A DNA stretch of 64,000 nucleotides from Arthrobacter sp. OV608 (GCA_900110595.1 FOEZ01000003.1:186001-250000); one strand, 5' to 3'. Counted from the stretch's first letter, positions 34,626-44,558 are shown. The notes: generated by a model not told the origin, from the letters alone. Program-made: numbers and translations.

Positions 34626-34697
34626 GGGCTGGCCTCCTTTGCGCGGCACCCCCCGTGTCGGTTGGTCCAATGTGGAGAAATCCCGCTCACCCAAACG

Positions 34698-35627
34698 CTA
34701 ACTCTTCACTTGGGCCAGGGCTGGTGCCGGCGGGTTTCCGGCCGGGAACACCGGGCCGGCGAACGGGCGTTTGGCGCGCAGCTCCCCATCCGTTCCGTGG
34801 GGCCGGACCTGCCTGACCACCCAGGGGACAAGGTATGCCCTGGCCCAGGACAGGTCGCCCGCCCTTGCCTGGCGCCAGCTGCTTGCCGGCAGGCTCTTGG
34901 GCTCCAGGGGCTGCAGGGTGTGCGGGACGTTGAGGGCTTCCAGTACCGCCATGGCCACGGTGTGATGCCCCAGCGGCGAGAGGTGAAGCCGGTCAGGGTC
35001 CCACATCCGGGGTTCCCTGAGTTGGGTCAGCGCCCACAGATCTGCGATGAGTGCGCCGTGGCGGGCAGCGAGGGCGCGGACGTTTTCGTTGAAGATGGCC
35101 ACCTTCGCACGGTTGCGGCCCAGGACCAGGGTGGAACCCCAGTCCGGTCCGGTGAACAACACGATCGTTGGGCCTGCCTGAGCCAGTTGGCTCACACCGG
35201 CCTCGAGTCTTGCGGCCAGCTTGTCCGGATCAGTGCCGTGAAACACCATGTCGTTTCCGCCGGCTGACAGGGTGACCAAGTCCGGCTGAAGGGCCAGTGC
35301 CGTGCCGATCTGCTGGTCCATGATCTGCTGCAGCAACAGGCCCCGTACTGCCAGGTTGGCGTAGCCGAAATTGGCCCGGCCCGCAGCCAGTTCTTCGGCA
35401 ACCCGGTCAGCCCACCCCCGCAGTCCTCCTGCGCTGGCCGGTTCCGGATCCCCGACCCCCTCGGTGAAGGAATCACCCAGTGCCACGTACCGGCTCCACG
35501 GGTGCACGCCGTCGTCAGTCTGCAGGCTTCGGGCAACGTTCCGGCGCTCCGTGCGGGACGGCCGGGCGCCTGCTGGTCCATCATCCTGAACCAGACTCCG
35601 GGCAGCGGCTGGGCCACGCCACCTCAT
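34698..35627 (-). CDS. SGNH/GDSL hydrolase
   Basis: 309 residues. The catalytic Ser is in ALGDSFTEGVGD, the oxyanion Gly/Asn in VRG and SAGGNDM, and the Asp-His pair in DRLHLSPLGHH, all four blocks of the SGNH esterase fold. The ATG at 35627 is well supported by GGAGGGAGG, although it puts about 45 extra residues ahead of the domain. The likely activity is an esterase or lipase; substrate unknown. Confidence 0.9.
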   Translation of the reverse strand: MRWRGPAAARSLVQDDGPAGARPSRTERRNVARSLQTDDGVHPWSRYVALGDSFTEGVGDPEPASAGGLRGWADRVAEELAAGRANFGYANLAVRGLLLQQIMDQQIGTALALQPDLVTLSAGGNDMVFHGTDPDKLAARLEAGVSQLAQAGPTIVLFTGPDWGSTLVLGRNRAKVAIFNENVRALAARHGALIADLWALTQLREPRMWDPDRLHLSPLGHHTVAMAVLEALNVPHTLQPLEPKSLPASSWRQARAGDLSWARAYLVPWVVRQVRPHGTDGELRAKRPFAGPVFPAGNPPAPALAQVKS

Positions 35628-35822
35628 CGCCGTGCCTCCCTCCGGTGTGGAAGAACGTTCTTATATGGTGATAACCGTCTGACCCGCAATGATGTTCCCG
35701 TTCCTCCCGCCTAACGCCCTCAATCTCCTGCGGGGTCCGTGCACAGGCAATGACCCGGCGTGTGGCCTCTTGCCGGAGGCAACCGGATCTCCGATAGTTA
35801 GGGGAGATGTTTCGACCGTGAA

Positions 35823-37994
35823 GTGCTGTGGAAGAAGCCGAAGATGGCCAACGGGGATGTCGAGAATAACGCCGGCTCCGTTGGTCCCGGAGCAGTCACC
35901 CTGATTCAGGGGACTTCTTTCTGCATTTCGTCCTCCAACGGGGATATGGCAGCGGGCCTCCCTCACGGAGTGTTCTTCCAGGACACCCGCTTCATCAGTG
36001 ATTGGGCCCTGAAAGTCCAGGGCCTGCCGGTTGAAGCGTTGTCGGCGAGTACGCCGGACCCCTTCCACGGAGTCTTCGTCGGAAGGGCCCGCAGGCCCGA
36101 TCATGCCGATACCTCCCTCCTCATTGACCGGGAACGAAAGCTGGGAACAAGCCTGACGGAGGTAGTCACGGTGCATAACTACTCCCGGATTCCGCAGCAC
36201 TGCCATGTGGAGCTGTTTGTTGACGCCGACTTTGCCAGCCTGTTCGAGGTGAAGGAAGGTAAGCGGGTTCCCCGGCACCGGTCGCGTCGATTCATTCAGG
36301 ACGGAGTAACGCTGGAGTCAGTGCGGGATGGCCACACCCGGCGCATCGCCGTCGCCTGCCCTGGTGCCACGGTCGAGGGGGACAGGCTGGTGTTGGCCGC
36401 CACCATCGAAGCCCACGGGCACTGGTCATTCACCATCTCGGCCACACCCCTGCTGGAAGGGACTGCCGGGGAGCCGGACGCCGAAACAGGCGTGCCCGCA
36501 GCGGATGCCGTCCGCCGTGTCATGGAATGGCGCAAGTCCATGCCGACGGCCAACCTGCGGAACCGCTCGGTGGAGAAGATCATCAGGCGCAGCCAGGAAG
36601 ACCTGGGGTCCCTTCGCATTTTCAACCCGGAGCACCCTGACCGGGCTGTGGTTGCTGCAGGTGCACCCTGGTTTATGGCACTGTTTGGCAGGGACAGCCT
36701 CCTTGCCTCTTTTATGTCCCTGCTCCTGGATCCTTCCCTGGCGAAGGGGACGCTCCTGACCCTGGCGGATTACCAGGGAACAAAAGTGGATGCAGCCTCC
36801 GAAGAGGAGCCGGGGAAAATCCTCCATGAAGTACGCCTCGGCGCCAGCGCCGGGCTCGCACTGGGCGGCAGCGGCGTGTACTACGGGAGCGTCGACGCGA
36901 CCCCGCTGTTCGTCGTCGTCCTGGCCGAGCTGAGCAGGTGGGGGCTTGACGATGACGCCACCCGCCGGCTGCTTCCGGCGGCAGACCGGGCCATCCGGTG
37001 GATGGAGGACTGTGGTGACAGCGACGGCGACGGCTTCATCGAATACCAGCGGAAAACGGAGAAGGGCCTGCGCAACCAAGGCTGGAAGGATTCCGCGGAC
37101 GGAGTGAATTTCGCGGATGGGTCCCTCGCGGAGCCGCCCATCGCCCTCTGCGAAGTCCAGGGGTATGCCTATGCCGCCTACCTCGGCCGGGCGCTGATGG
37201 CGATCGCCGCGGGTGACGGAGCGACGGCTGATGCCTGCCTGGCCAAAGCGTCCACACTTAAACGAAAATTCAACGACCAGTTCTGGCTCCCGGACCGCGG
37301 CTATTACGCGATCGCCCTGGACCGGGACAAGAAACCCGTCGACGCCCTGGCTTCGAACATGGCCCATTGCCTGTGGACCGGAATCGTTGATGACTCCCAG
37401 GCGCCGCAAGTGGTGGAACACCTGATGTCCCCCGAAATGTTCACCGGGTGGGGGATACGGACACTGGCATCGAACATGGGCGCCTACAATCCAGCCAGCT
37501 ACCACAACGGATCAGTGTGGCCCCACGACAATGCGATCGCCGCCGCAGGACTCATGCGGCACGGCTTCGTCAAGGAGGCCCGGAAAGTGGCGTACTCCCT
37601 GCTGGAGGCGGCGGACCGTTTCGGCGGGCGGCTGCCGGAACTCTTCTGCGGACTGGACCGGGCAGCCTACCCCGACCCCGTCCCGTACCCTGCCTCCTGT
37701 TCCCCGCAGGCCTGGGCGTCGGCCGCCCCCGTCCAGCTCATCCGGACCCTGCTGCGGTTCGATCCCGGGCTGCCCTGGGACGAGGTCTGGCTTGCACCCA
37801 CATTGCCCCCGCACAACACGTACTTCCACTTCGAGAATGTCCCCTTTTCCGGCGATGACAACCGGCTCTCAATCCACATCGACGGTGAAACAGTCAACGT
37901 CCGGGGCCTGCCCGAAAACATCAGGCTGCGTCGTGAGCCGCGCCCGCCGCTGAACGAACTGGTCAAGATGCGTTCGGCCCTGGCCACCGACTAA
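35823..37994 (+). CDS. Glycogen-debranching-type protein (amylo-alpha-1,6-glucosidase fold)
   Basis: About 723 residues. The N-terminal GDE_N_bis-type domain (GTSFCISSSNGDMAAGLPHGVFFQDTRFISDW) is followed by a large (alpha/alpha)6-barrel catalytic part with WFMALFGRDSLLASFMSLL, GSVDATPLFVVVLAEL, GWKDSADGVNFADG and HNGSVWPHDNAIAAAG. Members are debranching enzymes or glucosidases acting on alpha-glucans and trehalose-type oligosaccharides. Start: GTG 35823, or ATG 35844; neither has a good ribosome site. No other glycogen genes are adjacent. Confidence 0.88.
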   Translation: MLWKKPKMANGDVENNAGSVGPGAVTLIQGTSFCISSSNGDMAAGLPHGVFFQDTRFISDWALKVQGLPVEALSASTPDPFHGVFVGRARRPDHADTSLLIDRERKLGTSLTEVVTVHNYSRIPQHCHVELFVDADFASLFEVKEGKRVPRHRSRRFIQDGVTLESVRDGHTRRIAVACPGATVEGDRLVLAATIEAHGHWSFTISATPLLEGTAGEPDAETGVPAADAVRRVMEWRKSMPTANLRNRSVEKIIRRSQEDLGSLRIFNPEHPDRAVVAAGAPWFMALFGRDSLLASFMSLLLDPSLAKGTLLTLADYQGTKVDAASEEEPGKILHEVRLGASAGLALGGSGVYYGSVDATPLFVVVLAELSRWGLDDDATRRLLPAADRAIRWMEDCGDSDGDGFIEYQRKTEKGLRNQGWKDSADGVNFADGSLAEPPIALCEVQGYAYAAYLGRALMAIAAGDGATADACLAKASTLKRKFNDQFWLPDRGYYAIALDRDKKPVDALASNMAHCLWTGIVDDSQAPQVVEHLMSPEMFTGWGIRTLASNMGAYNPASYHNGSVWPHDNAIAAAGLMRHGFVKEARKVAYSLLEAADRFGGRLPELFCGLDRAAYPDPVPYPASCSPQAWASAAPVQLIRTLLRFDPGLPWDEVWLAPTLPPHNTYFHFENVPFSGDDNRLSIHIDGETVNVRGLPENIRLRREPRPPLNELVKMRSALATD

Positions 37995-38439
37995 GACTGG
38001 CGCCGGCCTGGCGCGGAACCGTCACAAGCTATCCCTTCGCCGCGTACGCCTTCGCCACGGAACACGGGGGAGACGGCGTCGTGCGGCTGCGCCAGGCCCG
38101 GCAGGTAAGGCGCCGGCCTGTAAACGAGTACCGGCTACTCGTGCCGCACCCGGAGGGTGTTGCATAAGCTTGCTGCACAGCGCAGTTGAGATTCACGGCG
38201 CTGAGGTCTCCGCCCGTTGAACTTCCTGAGGGCATTCTCAGGTACCAGGCCGGGGCCGGCGACGAGAGTGTCCGTCTGAGACCACGGGCACCACCCCCCA
38301 GCCGTCGCCGGCTCCTTTCTTTGGGTTCGCAAGAGGCAGAAGCGTTAGCAGGTACCCGCCGCCGGATAGCCGTAAAGCACGTAGCCGGACGCCGGAAAAC
38401 GGGTAAGCCCCGTGCAGGGTCCCGCGCCTAAACTGAGCC
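37995..38439. other. 445-bp intergenic stretch with no supported gene
   Basis: No frame here has good coding signs. A 6-bp stem (CCTGAG-N6-CTCAGG, 38225-38242) is present but is not terminator-like. The right end holds the -10-like TAAACT (38429-38434) of the following small membrane-protein gene. Nothing else is recognised. Confidence 0.5.
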
Positions 38440-38682
38440 ATGGATGCGATCCCGGCGGTGTTTCTTATTTTTGGTGTGGCATTGGCCTGGCTGGGCTTGA
38501 CCGTATTCGTACTCCTCAGGCTGCGGCGCCGCAGGCATGGATCGTCGCTGGTAGCAACAGCATCCCCTCCTGCGGACCCCACCGTCAGCCACGTTCACAG
38601 GCCCTGGCGCCGCATCCACCCCGCAACGGACCACCCGCCGGGGCGGCGGCGCGGAATGGGTGCCAGGGGAATCCGCGGTTGA
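38440..38682 (+). CDS. Small single-pass membrane protein, unknown
   Basis: 80 residues: one membrane segment (about 6-26, AVFLIFGVALAWLGLTVFV), then a polybasic stop-transfer run (RLRRRRH) and a hydrophilic Pro/Arg-rich tail. TAAACT lies five bases before the ATG, as in other leaderless genes of the window, which is the main reason to believe it. No family recognised; the tail beyond residue 45 may be poorly conserved. Confidence 0.5.
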   Translation: MDAIPAVFLIFGVALAWLGLTVFVLLRLRRRRHGSSLVATASPPADPTVSHVHRPWRRIHPATDHPPGRRRGMGARGIRG

Positions 38683-38743
38683 GTTGGGCTGGAGCGGGCC
38701 GGACCAGTACTGGGATGCAGCGGCTCGGAGTCATTCCAACGGT

Positions 38744-39997
38744 CTAGTGCAGGCTCTTGCGCTCGCCGACAGGCCGCGGGCTCTTCCACGTGGACTCGCG
38801 CGGGCCCGGCGGGTAGGCCGCCGTCTTCCCCGCCCAAGCGATCACCAGCGCGGCAAGAACCGGGACCGCAGCCGCCGCGGGAACCAGCAAAGGCCCGGCA
38901 ATAACCAGCGAGGCCGAGCCGTAGAGGGCGCCGACAGTGATGCCCAGCTGGATGGTCAGGACCGTCAGCCCGTTGGCTGCGTCCTTGTTCTCACGGCCGG
39001 CCCGGAGGATGGCGGACTGGTTGTAGATGCCGATGGCCCCCAGCCCCGCGCCCCACACGGTCATCAAAGCCAGGGCGAAGAAGAGGCTGCCACCCACAAA
39101 CGGCAAGGTAAGCATCGAAGCTGCAATTGCCGCCGTCGTAATCAGCAGCGAACGGCGCGGGTGGGAATCAACGGTCATGCCCGCGATCCAGATGCCCAGC
39201 AGGCCGGAGACGCCCAGGACGGTGAGGGAGAGGCTGATGGCGTAGTCCGGCAGGCCGGCTTCGCGGATGTACGGGGCGATATAGGTGAAGAGCGCGAAGT
39301 GCGCCAGGACAAGCAATGGCCACGCGATGGCCACGGACTTCACGCCGGGCTGGACGATGGCCGCGCGCATGGAGGGGCGGGCTTCGCCGGCGCCGCGCTT
39401 GACGGACGGGAGGAAGAAAAAGCCCAGGACCGCAAGGGCCACACCGAATCCGGCGAGGGCAAGGAACGCCGAGCGCCAGCCGAGGACTGTGCCCAGCGCA
39501 GTGCCAATGGGTGCACCGATTGCCAGCCCCAGGCTGTTGCCGCTGAACACAATGGCCAGCGCCTTGCCCACCTTGTCCGCCGGGACCACGCGGGCGACGT
39601 ACGGGGCCATGGTGGTCCACAGGAGCCCGTGCGCCAGGCCGCCCACCAGCCGGGCCACCATCGCGAAGGTGAAGTCCGGGGCCAGGCCCACCAGGGCGTT
39701 GCTCAGGGCGAAGGTCAGGACAAGCGCCACCAGCAAGGGCCGCTTGGGGATGTTGGCCAGCAGCCGTGCGGCGGGCACCACGGTGACCACAATGACGGCG
39801 GCGTAGGCCGCGGCGAGGTAGCCGGCCACCGGTTCGGACACGTTCAACCCGGTGCTGATCTGGGGGAGCAGGCCGGACGGGAGCAGCTCGGTGGTGATGG
39901 CGGTGAAGGCGATGGTGGCCAGGACCATCATGGCGGCCAGCGGGAAACGCTGGGGCGCCGGCGCGGAAATCGCGGAGGACATTAAGGGGTGTTCCAT
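38744..39997 (-). CDS. MFS transporter, AraJ/DHA1-like
   Basis: 417 residues, about twelve membrane segments. It opens with FPLAAMMVLATIAFTAITTELLPSGLLPQIS, the AraJ/SotB-like pattern, with ARLLANIPKRPLLV after segment 2 and GSGNSLGL-like GGLAHGLLW in segment 4. Family members export sugars or drugs. Start is either ATG 39997 or ATG 39982; neither has a Shine-Dalgarno site. Upstream, GTTAG is directly repeated 12 bp apart (plus-strand 40035-40055). Confidence 0.9.
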   Translation of the reverse strand: MEHPLMSSAISAPAPQRFPLAAMMVLATIAFTAITTELLPSGLLPQISTGLNVSEPVAGYLAAAYAAVIVVTVVPAARLLANIPKRPLLVALVLTFALSNALVGLAPDFTFAMVARLVGGLAHGLLWTTMAPYVARVVPADKVGKALAIVFSGNSLGLAIGAPIGTALGTVLGWRSAFLALAGFGVALAVLGFFFLPSVKRGAGEARPSMRAAIVQPGVKSVAIAWPLLVLAHFALFTYIAPYIREAGLPDYAISLSLTVLGVSGLLGIWIAGMTVDSHPRRSLLITTAAIAASMLTLPFVGGSLFFALALMTVWGAGLGAIGIYNQSAILRAGRENKDAANGLTVLTIQLGITVGALYGSASLVIAGPLLVPAAAAVPVLAALVIAWAGKTAAYPPGPRESTWKSPRPVGERKSLH

Positions 39998-40129
39998 TCA
40001 AGGGGGAGGGAGTGTGGAACCGGACGCTTCTGGCCTAACAGTTCCTCTAACAAGTTTACCCGGTGAACTAAGGGCTTCCGTGCATGTTCCGGCGTGGCGC
40101 AGCGGACATCCAACTGGTGCCGGGGCGGG

Positions 40130-40729
40130 CTATGTGGTCAGCTTGGCGGCGGCGAAAGACACAGTGAAACGGGCGCACCAGATGCTGACCGAGGTGTAGT
40201 CGCCAAGGTTCGTCGCCGCCGGAATCTCATAGTTCTGGTTGCCTTTGTTGGCCTTGAGGGAGCCCAGATCGAGGTAGCGGCCGTCGTCGAACAGGTACCA
40301 GCCTGCTGTTCCCTCAACCACCGGTGCATCACTGAGCCATACGTGCAGATCGGGGCCGTCTGAGGTGTCCAGGCCTTCGAAGCGGAGGATCCGGCTCCCG
40401 TCAGGCAGCTCGAGGATCTTCACCGTTCCCGAGCTGGCGTGTTCGTGGGAGATGAGTTGGCCTGTTGCCAGTTCCCGCGGAGCGGCGACGGCGGAGGGTG
40501 CGGGGCCCGCGGAGGATGCGATACCGGCCGAAGGCGCAGCGCCGGCGGACGGCGTGGACGGCGTTTCCGCGGATCCCTGCGACTGCGAGGCCGGGGCGGG
40601 GGCAACCGGAAGATCCTCGATGACCGTTGAGCTGGTGAAGATCCGCCAGGGCTGGAACAGGTAGAGGCCTGCCGCCACCACGATGGCGGCAAGAAGCAGC
40701 GCAGCCGGAAGGATTCTGCGCTTTCTCAT
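40130..40729 (-). CDS. DM13-domain membrane-anchored protein
   Basis: 199 residues. A signal-anchor (residues 8-26) is followed by a Ser/Ala/Pro-rich linker and a DM13 domain (residues 85-195: ELPDGSRILRFEGLDTSDGPDLHVWLSD, then ISIWCARFTVSF with the conserved Cys). DM13 is thought to act in redox or electron transfer. Its ATG overlaps the stop of the large dikinase gene by 4 bp, so the two are translated together, an unusual partnership. Confidence 0.87.
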   Translation of the reverse strand: MRKRRILPAALLLAAIVVAAGLYLFQPWRIFTSSTVIEDLPVAPAPASQSQGSAETPSTPSAGAAPSAGIASSAGPAPSAVAAPRELATGQLISHEHASSGTVKILELPDGSRILRFEGLDTSDGPDLHVWLSDAPVVEGTAGWYLFDDGRYLDLGSLKANKGNQNYEIPAATNLGDYTSVSIWCARFTVSFAAAKLTT

Positions 40730-43473
40730 GTAACGTCAACGTCCGGATTCGCGGCCCCGTTCCGGCCTGGAAGACCGTTCGACGAGGAACTGCCCGGCGT
40801 GTCCCCGGCGGCCTTCCGATCCAGGGAAGCATCATCAATCGTGACCGTCCCGGCGTCGCCATCCACGAGGATCCGCTGGCCGGTGGCCAGCCGCTGGGTG
40901 GCCACGCCGGTACCAAGGACGGCGGGAATGCCGTACTCGCGGGCCACGATGGAGCTGTGGCTCAGCGGACCGCCCACATCGGTCACCACGGCGGAAGCCA
41001 TCGCGAACAGCGACGTCCACGCCGGAGTGGTGATGCGGGCCACCAGGACGTCGCCGGGCCGCATGGTGCCGAAGTCCTGGGGACCCGTCAGGACGCGGGC
41101 GGGCGCAGTGACCTTGCCCGCACTCGCTCCTACACCCTTGATCACGCCGCCGGGCTTTTGCCGGGGGCCAGCCGGCATCATCGATCCGAAGGCCTTGTCC
41201 ATCCAGCGGCTTTCCGGAAGCATCTGCGGCGCGGCGGCCTTCACCTGGCCCCGCCACAGCATCCTGCGTTCCTCGACGGCGGCGGCGCGGACGGGCCGTT
41301 CGGCCCCGGCAATAAGGACGGCGGCCTGCGCCCCGGGAGCGGCAAGGCCGAACTCCACCGCGCTCCGGAGCTCCTGGTGCCGGAGCCAGAACACGTCGTC
41401 CGGCGCAGCGATGACGCCGGAGCCCACCAGCCGCTGCCCGAGTTCCAGCAGCATCTGCCGCAGCAAAGGCCAGGCCAGTCCGACGTCGGCCAGCGCGTCC
41501 TCGCGGATCGGTGCTGTGTCCTGCGCCCACCGGAGCAGGCGGAGGAAGGCGGCCCGGCGGCGCGGCCCCAGCCGCGCGGCCATCTGCTCAGTGAGCGATT
41601 CCCGGCGCTCGGTCAGCAGCCGCTGCCGCTCATGCGGGTCGGTGCCCTGCCCGCCCAGATAGAATTTCACGGTTTCCAGCAGGGCGGACGGATCGTCGGC
41701 AGGTACCGGGCTGGCGAAATCCAGGTTGTAGACTGCGTGGCCGTAGAGGGCCAGATGCTCCCTGAACGCGAAACGCCATTCCTGCCACAGGCCATCGTTC
41801 ACGCCTGCGGGCGGGGTGCCGGTGTGGTGGGACTCGGCGAGCGCCGCCGTCGGCTCGTCCAGCAGGGCCGAGGTCAGCCCGGGATCGCTGCGGGCCCAGC
41901 CGGCGAGGTCGTAGAGGGATTTTTCTGCACGGATGGGTTCGCTGTCGTAGCCCAGGAGGAATGTCTGGGCAGGGGGATCGCCGTCGCGCCGGACCAGTTT
42001 GTCGTAGAAGGCCTGGAAGGAGATCTCGCTGGTGGCGGCGAGCGGAATGATGGACTGCACGGCCGTGTAGTAGACGGTGCCGGCGTCGAGCAGCGCCTGC
42101 ACTCCCGCCAGCAGTTCCTCGCTGGTGAGCTCCGCCGTCGGCCTGGTGGACCAGTCCTTGATCACGTTTACGTACCGCGGGTGCGAAAACCCGCGCCAGC
42201 CGGCCACTCCCATGTGCGCCTTGCCGCGGGCCAGGGCGCCCAAGGCCTTTGGCAGCTTGCGCATCATCCGCCACATGCCCGAGTTGCGGTAATAGTAGTA
42301 GGCGTAGCCGTTGATGGTGGGCAGCCCCACGTCGCCGTCGCGGATCACGGTCCTGCCCAGGGCTTCGGCCATCAGGGATTTCAGCGACCGCGCCACGGAG
42401 CCGTCAATCATATCGGCGAACAGTGGTGAGAGCGGGTCCGGCAGCTGTTCCACAATGCTCGCCCGGAAATAGAGCCCGTTCGGATAGGGCAGGGGCCATG
42501 TGTCCGGGGTGTCTGCCGACGGCTCGGGCAGTGCTGTGATGGGCCGGGATTGCAGAATGTGGAACCGGCCGCCGGCCCGCGCCCACTCGATGTCCTGCGG
42601 CGTGCCGAAATGGTCTGCGATCTGCCGGCCGTACCGGGCCAGCTGGGCGGCGGCGTGGTCATCGAGCACTGGCTCTCGACGGCGGGCTGCCGCCACCGGC
42701 CGCTCCTGCGTTCCGTTCTCCGCGTAGACGGTCATGACGTCCTTGTCCGCTGTCTGCCGCGAGACCACAGCGCCGGTGCCGGCGTCGACCACCACGTCAT
42801 CGGTGGTGACCGTCCCGCTGACCACCGATTCGCCCAGGCCCCACGCGGCACTGATCACCGCCTGGTCCCGCCGCCCGTTGGTGGGGTTGGCGGTGAACAT
42901 AACCCCGGCCGCGTCCGCCTCCACCATCTGTTGAATGACGATGGCGAGCCTCACCCCATCCGGTGCCACGCCTTCGCGGGCACGGTACGCCATGGCGCGC
43001 GCCGTCCAGAGCGAAGCCCAGCAGTCGATGACCGCTTTTATCAGGGCCTCCGCGCCACGCACGTTCAGGTAGGTGTCCTGCTGGCCCGCGAAACTGGCCG
43101 ACGCCAGGTCCTCGGCGGTGGCGGAGGAGCGCACCGCCACAGCTGCATCGCCGTTGCCGAGCCGCCCGTAGGCTTCGGCCAGTTCGGCTGCGATCCCGGC
43201 GGGCATGGTGCCGCCTTGGAACAGTGAGCTGATCCGCTCCGAGGCCTCCTCATAGTCCCGGGGCTGTGCCTGCGGCGGGAGCGTGGCCAGGTCTTGAACC
43301 GCCGTCGCGAAGTTGTTGTCGGTGACGAAATCCGCATACGCGGCAGTGGTGAGCACAAACCCCGTCGGGACCGGCAGCCCGGCCTGGATGAGGCCGCCGA
43401 GGCCCACGGCCTTGCCGCCGGCCCCGGCGACGTCGCCGCGACCCACCTTGGCTAGATCATTGATATAGCTCAT
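40726..43473 (-). CDS. PEP-synthase-like dikinase, rifampicin-phosphotransferase architecture
   Basis: 915 residues from ATG 43473 (AAGGA upstream). Order: ATP-grasp PEP/pyruvate-binding domain (about 1-330, VGLGGLIQAGLPVPTGFVLTT), a middle domain of about 430 residues containing VEQLPDPLSPLF, and a swivelling His domain with GGPLSHSSIVAREYGIPAV (His839). There is no C-terminal PEP-binding TIM barrel, so it matches rifampicin phosphotransferase (Rph) more than true PEP synthase. I see no rifamycin-associated element upstream. The target may be a drug or another hydroxylated molecule. Confidence 0.82.
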   Translation of the reverse strand: MSYINDLAKVGRGDVAGAGGKAVGLGGLIQAGLPVPTGFVLTTAAYADFVTDNNFATAVQDLATLPPQAQPRDYEEASERISSLFQGGTMPAGIAAELAEAYGRLGNGDAAVAVRSSATAEDLASASFAGQQDTYLNVRGAEALIKAVIDCWASLWTARAMAYRAREGVAPDGVRLAIVIQQMVEADAAGVMFTANPTNGRRDQAVISAAWGLGESVVSGTVTTDDVVVDAGTGAVVSRQTADKDVMTVYAENGTQERPVAAARRREPVLDDHAAAQLARYGRQIADHFGTPQDIEWARAGGRFHILQSRPITALPEPSADTPDTWPLPYPNGLYFRASIVEQLPDPLSPLFADMIDGSVARSLKSLMAEALGRTVIRDGDVGLPTINGYAYYYYRNSGMWRMMRKLPKALGALARGKAHMGVAGWRGFSHPRYVNVIKDWSTRPTAELTSEELLAGVQALLDAGTVYYTAVQSIIPLAATSEISFQAFYDKLVRRDGDPPAQTFLLGYDSEPIRAEKSLYDLAGWARSDPGLTSALLDEPTAALAESHHTGTPPAGVNDGLWQEWRFAFREHLALYGHAVYNLDFASPVPADDPSALLETVKFYLGGQGTDPHERQRLLTERRESLTEQMAARLGPRRRAAFLRLLRWAQDTAPIREDALADVGLAWPLLRQMLLELGQRLVGSGVIAAPDDVFWLRHQELRSAVEFGLAAPGAQAAVLIAGAERPVRAAAVEERRMLWRGQVKAAAPQMLPESRWMDKAFGSMMPAGPRQKPGGVIKGVGASAGKVTAPARVLTGPQDFGTMRPGDVLVARITTPAWTSLFAMASAVVTDVGGPLSHSSIVAREYGIPAVLGTGVATQRLATGQRILVDGDAGTVTIDDASLDRKAAGDTPGSSSSNGLPGRNGAANPDVDVT

Positions 43474-43661
43474 GAACGCGTCCTTGTTGCCCGGAAGGGG
43501 CGGCTGGAGTTGAACTGGTTCTCCACATACTGGCACTGCCGCGGGCGGGTGGCCATAACTTCCGGGTGTGGCCGGTTTGGCGGTGTCCCTCAGTGCGGCA
43601 GAACGGCGGCGGCCAGGCCTCGGCTGGACTTAACCGCAGCAGCGCCTGAAGGATGAACACC

Positions 43662-44558
43662 ATGGCTGATGACCTGGCACCTGCCGCCCCCTTCGACCGC
43701 TTAGTCCTGATCTTCAATCCGGGCAGGGCCGGAATGGCCGGGCGCATAGAAGTGCTGCAGCGGGATTTGGCCCTCGACCTGCAGGGCCTGCCTGTGGAGC
43801 TGCTCCCAACAGGCTTTGCGGGGCATGCCAGGGACCTGGCGAGGTCCGAGGCCGGGCGAGGAACCCCGCTCATCGTGTCAGTCAGCGGCGATGGCGGATA
43901 CAACGAGGTAGTCAACGGGGTGATGGACGTTCCCGGCAGCAGGGCGGTGTGCACGGTCCTTCCTGCAGGTAATGCCAATGACCATCACCGGAGCTTGCCC
44001 GCGAGGCCGCTGACGGACGCCATCCGCGACCGCCGGGTACGGCACATTGACCTGCTGCGCATCACATTCCGCCGCGCAGGCGGTGAACAGGTCCAGTACG
44101 CCCACTCCTACGTGGGGTTCGGGCTCACACCGTTGATGGCGATCGGCATCGAAAAGGGCGGAAAAGGAAAGGTCCTCGAACTCATCTCCGTTGCCCGGAC
44201 CCTCTCCGGCCTGCGGCCGTTCGAGCTTGTGCGGGATGACGGGGCCACGGCGCAGTTCGACAGCCTGATCCTGGCCAACATCTCCCGGATGGCGAAGTAC
44301 GGAACAGTCAGCGAAGCGCACCACCCGGACGATGGCCGGTTCGAGGTGGTGACGCTGCCCCATGCCGGTCGGTGGAAGATGGCGCTGATGACACTGCGCG
44401 CCGTCACGCTGGGCCTGGGCCATCAACCCGCGGTCAGCAGTTATGCCTTCACCACGCGCAATGCAGTTCCCTGCCAGATCGACGGCGAAGTGGTGCATGT
44501 CCAGGCGGGCACGCATGTCCTCGTGGAGAGCGCCAAAGGTGCCCTCACCACCATCTGA
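43662..44558 (+). CDS. Diacylglycerol/lipid-kinase-family protein
   Basis: 298 residues from ATG 43662 (GAAGGA eight bases upstream; an ATG at 43653 overlaps that site). The opening RLVLIFNPGRAG and the glycine loop VSGDGGYNEVVNGVM match DAGK_cat, though the usual GGDGT reads SGDGG. LPAGNANDHHRSL replaces the usual GTGNDFAR. It could phosphorylate diacylglycerol or sphingoid-like lipids. Another family member lies at 54708-55673. It is divergent from the dikinase gene. Confidence 0.88.
   Translation: MADDLAPAAPFDRLVLIFNPGRAGMAGRIEVLQRDLALDLQGLPVELLPTGFAGHARDLARSEAGRGTPLIVSVSGDGGYNEVVNGVMDVPGSRAVCTVLPAGNANDHHRSLPARPLTDAIRDRRVRHIDLLRITFRRAGGEQVQYAHSYVGFGLTPLMAIGIEKGGKGKVLELISVARTLSGLRPFELVRDDGATAQFDSLILANISRMAKYGTVSEAHHPDDGRFEVVTLPHAGRWKMALMTLRAVTLGLGHQPAVSSYAFTTRNAVPCQIDGEVVHVQAGTHVLVESAKGALTTI

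Noticed and set aside
36426..37505. 359-codon minus-strand frame inside the debranching-enzyme gene
   Set aside because: Fully antisense to a well-conserved glycosidase, without start signals.
38660..39985. 441-codon plus-strand frame antisense to the AraJ-like transporter
   Set aside because: The His/Gly/Asp/Gln-rich sequence is a shadow; the minus-strand frame has clear membrane segments.
43474..43652. Search for a rifamycin-associated element before the dikinase
   Set aside because: No 19-bp palindrome of that type is present, so rifampicin induction is not supported.
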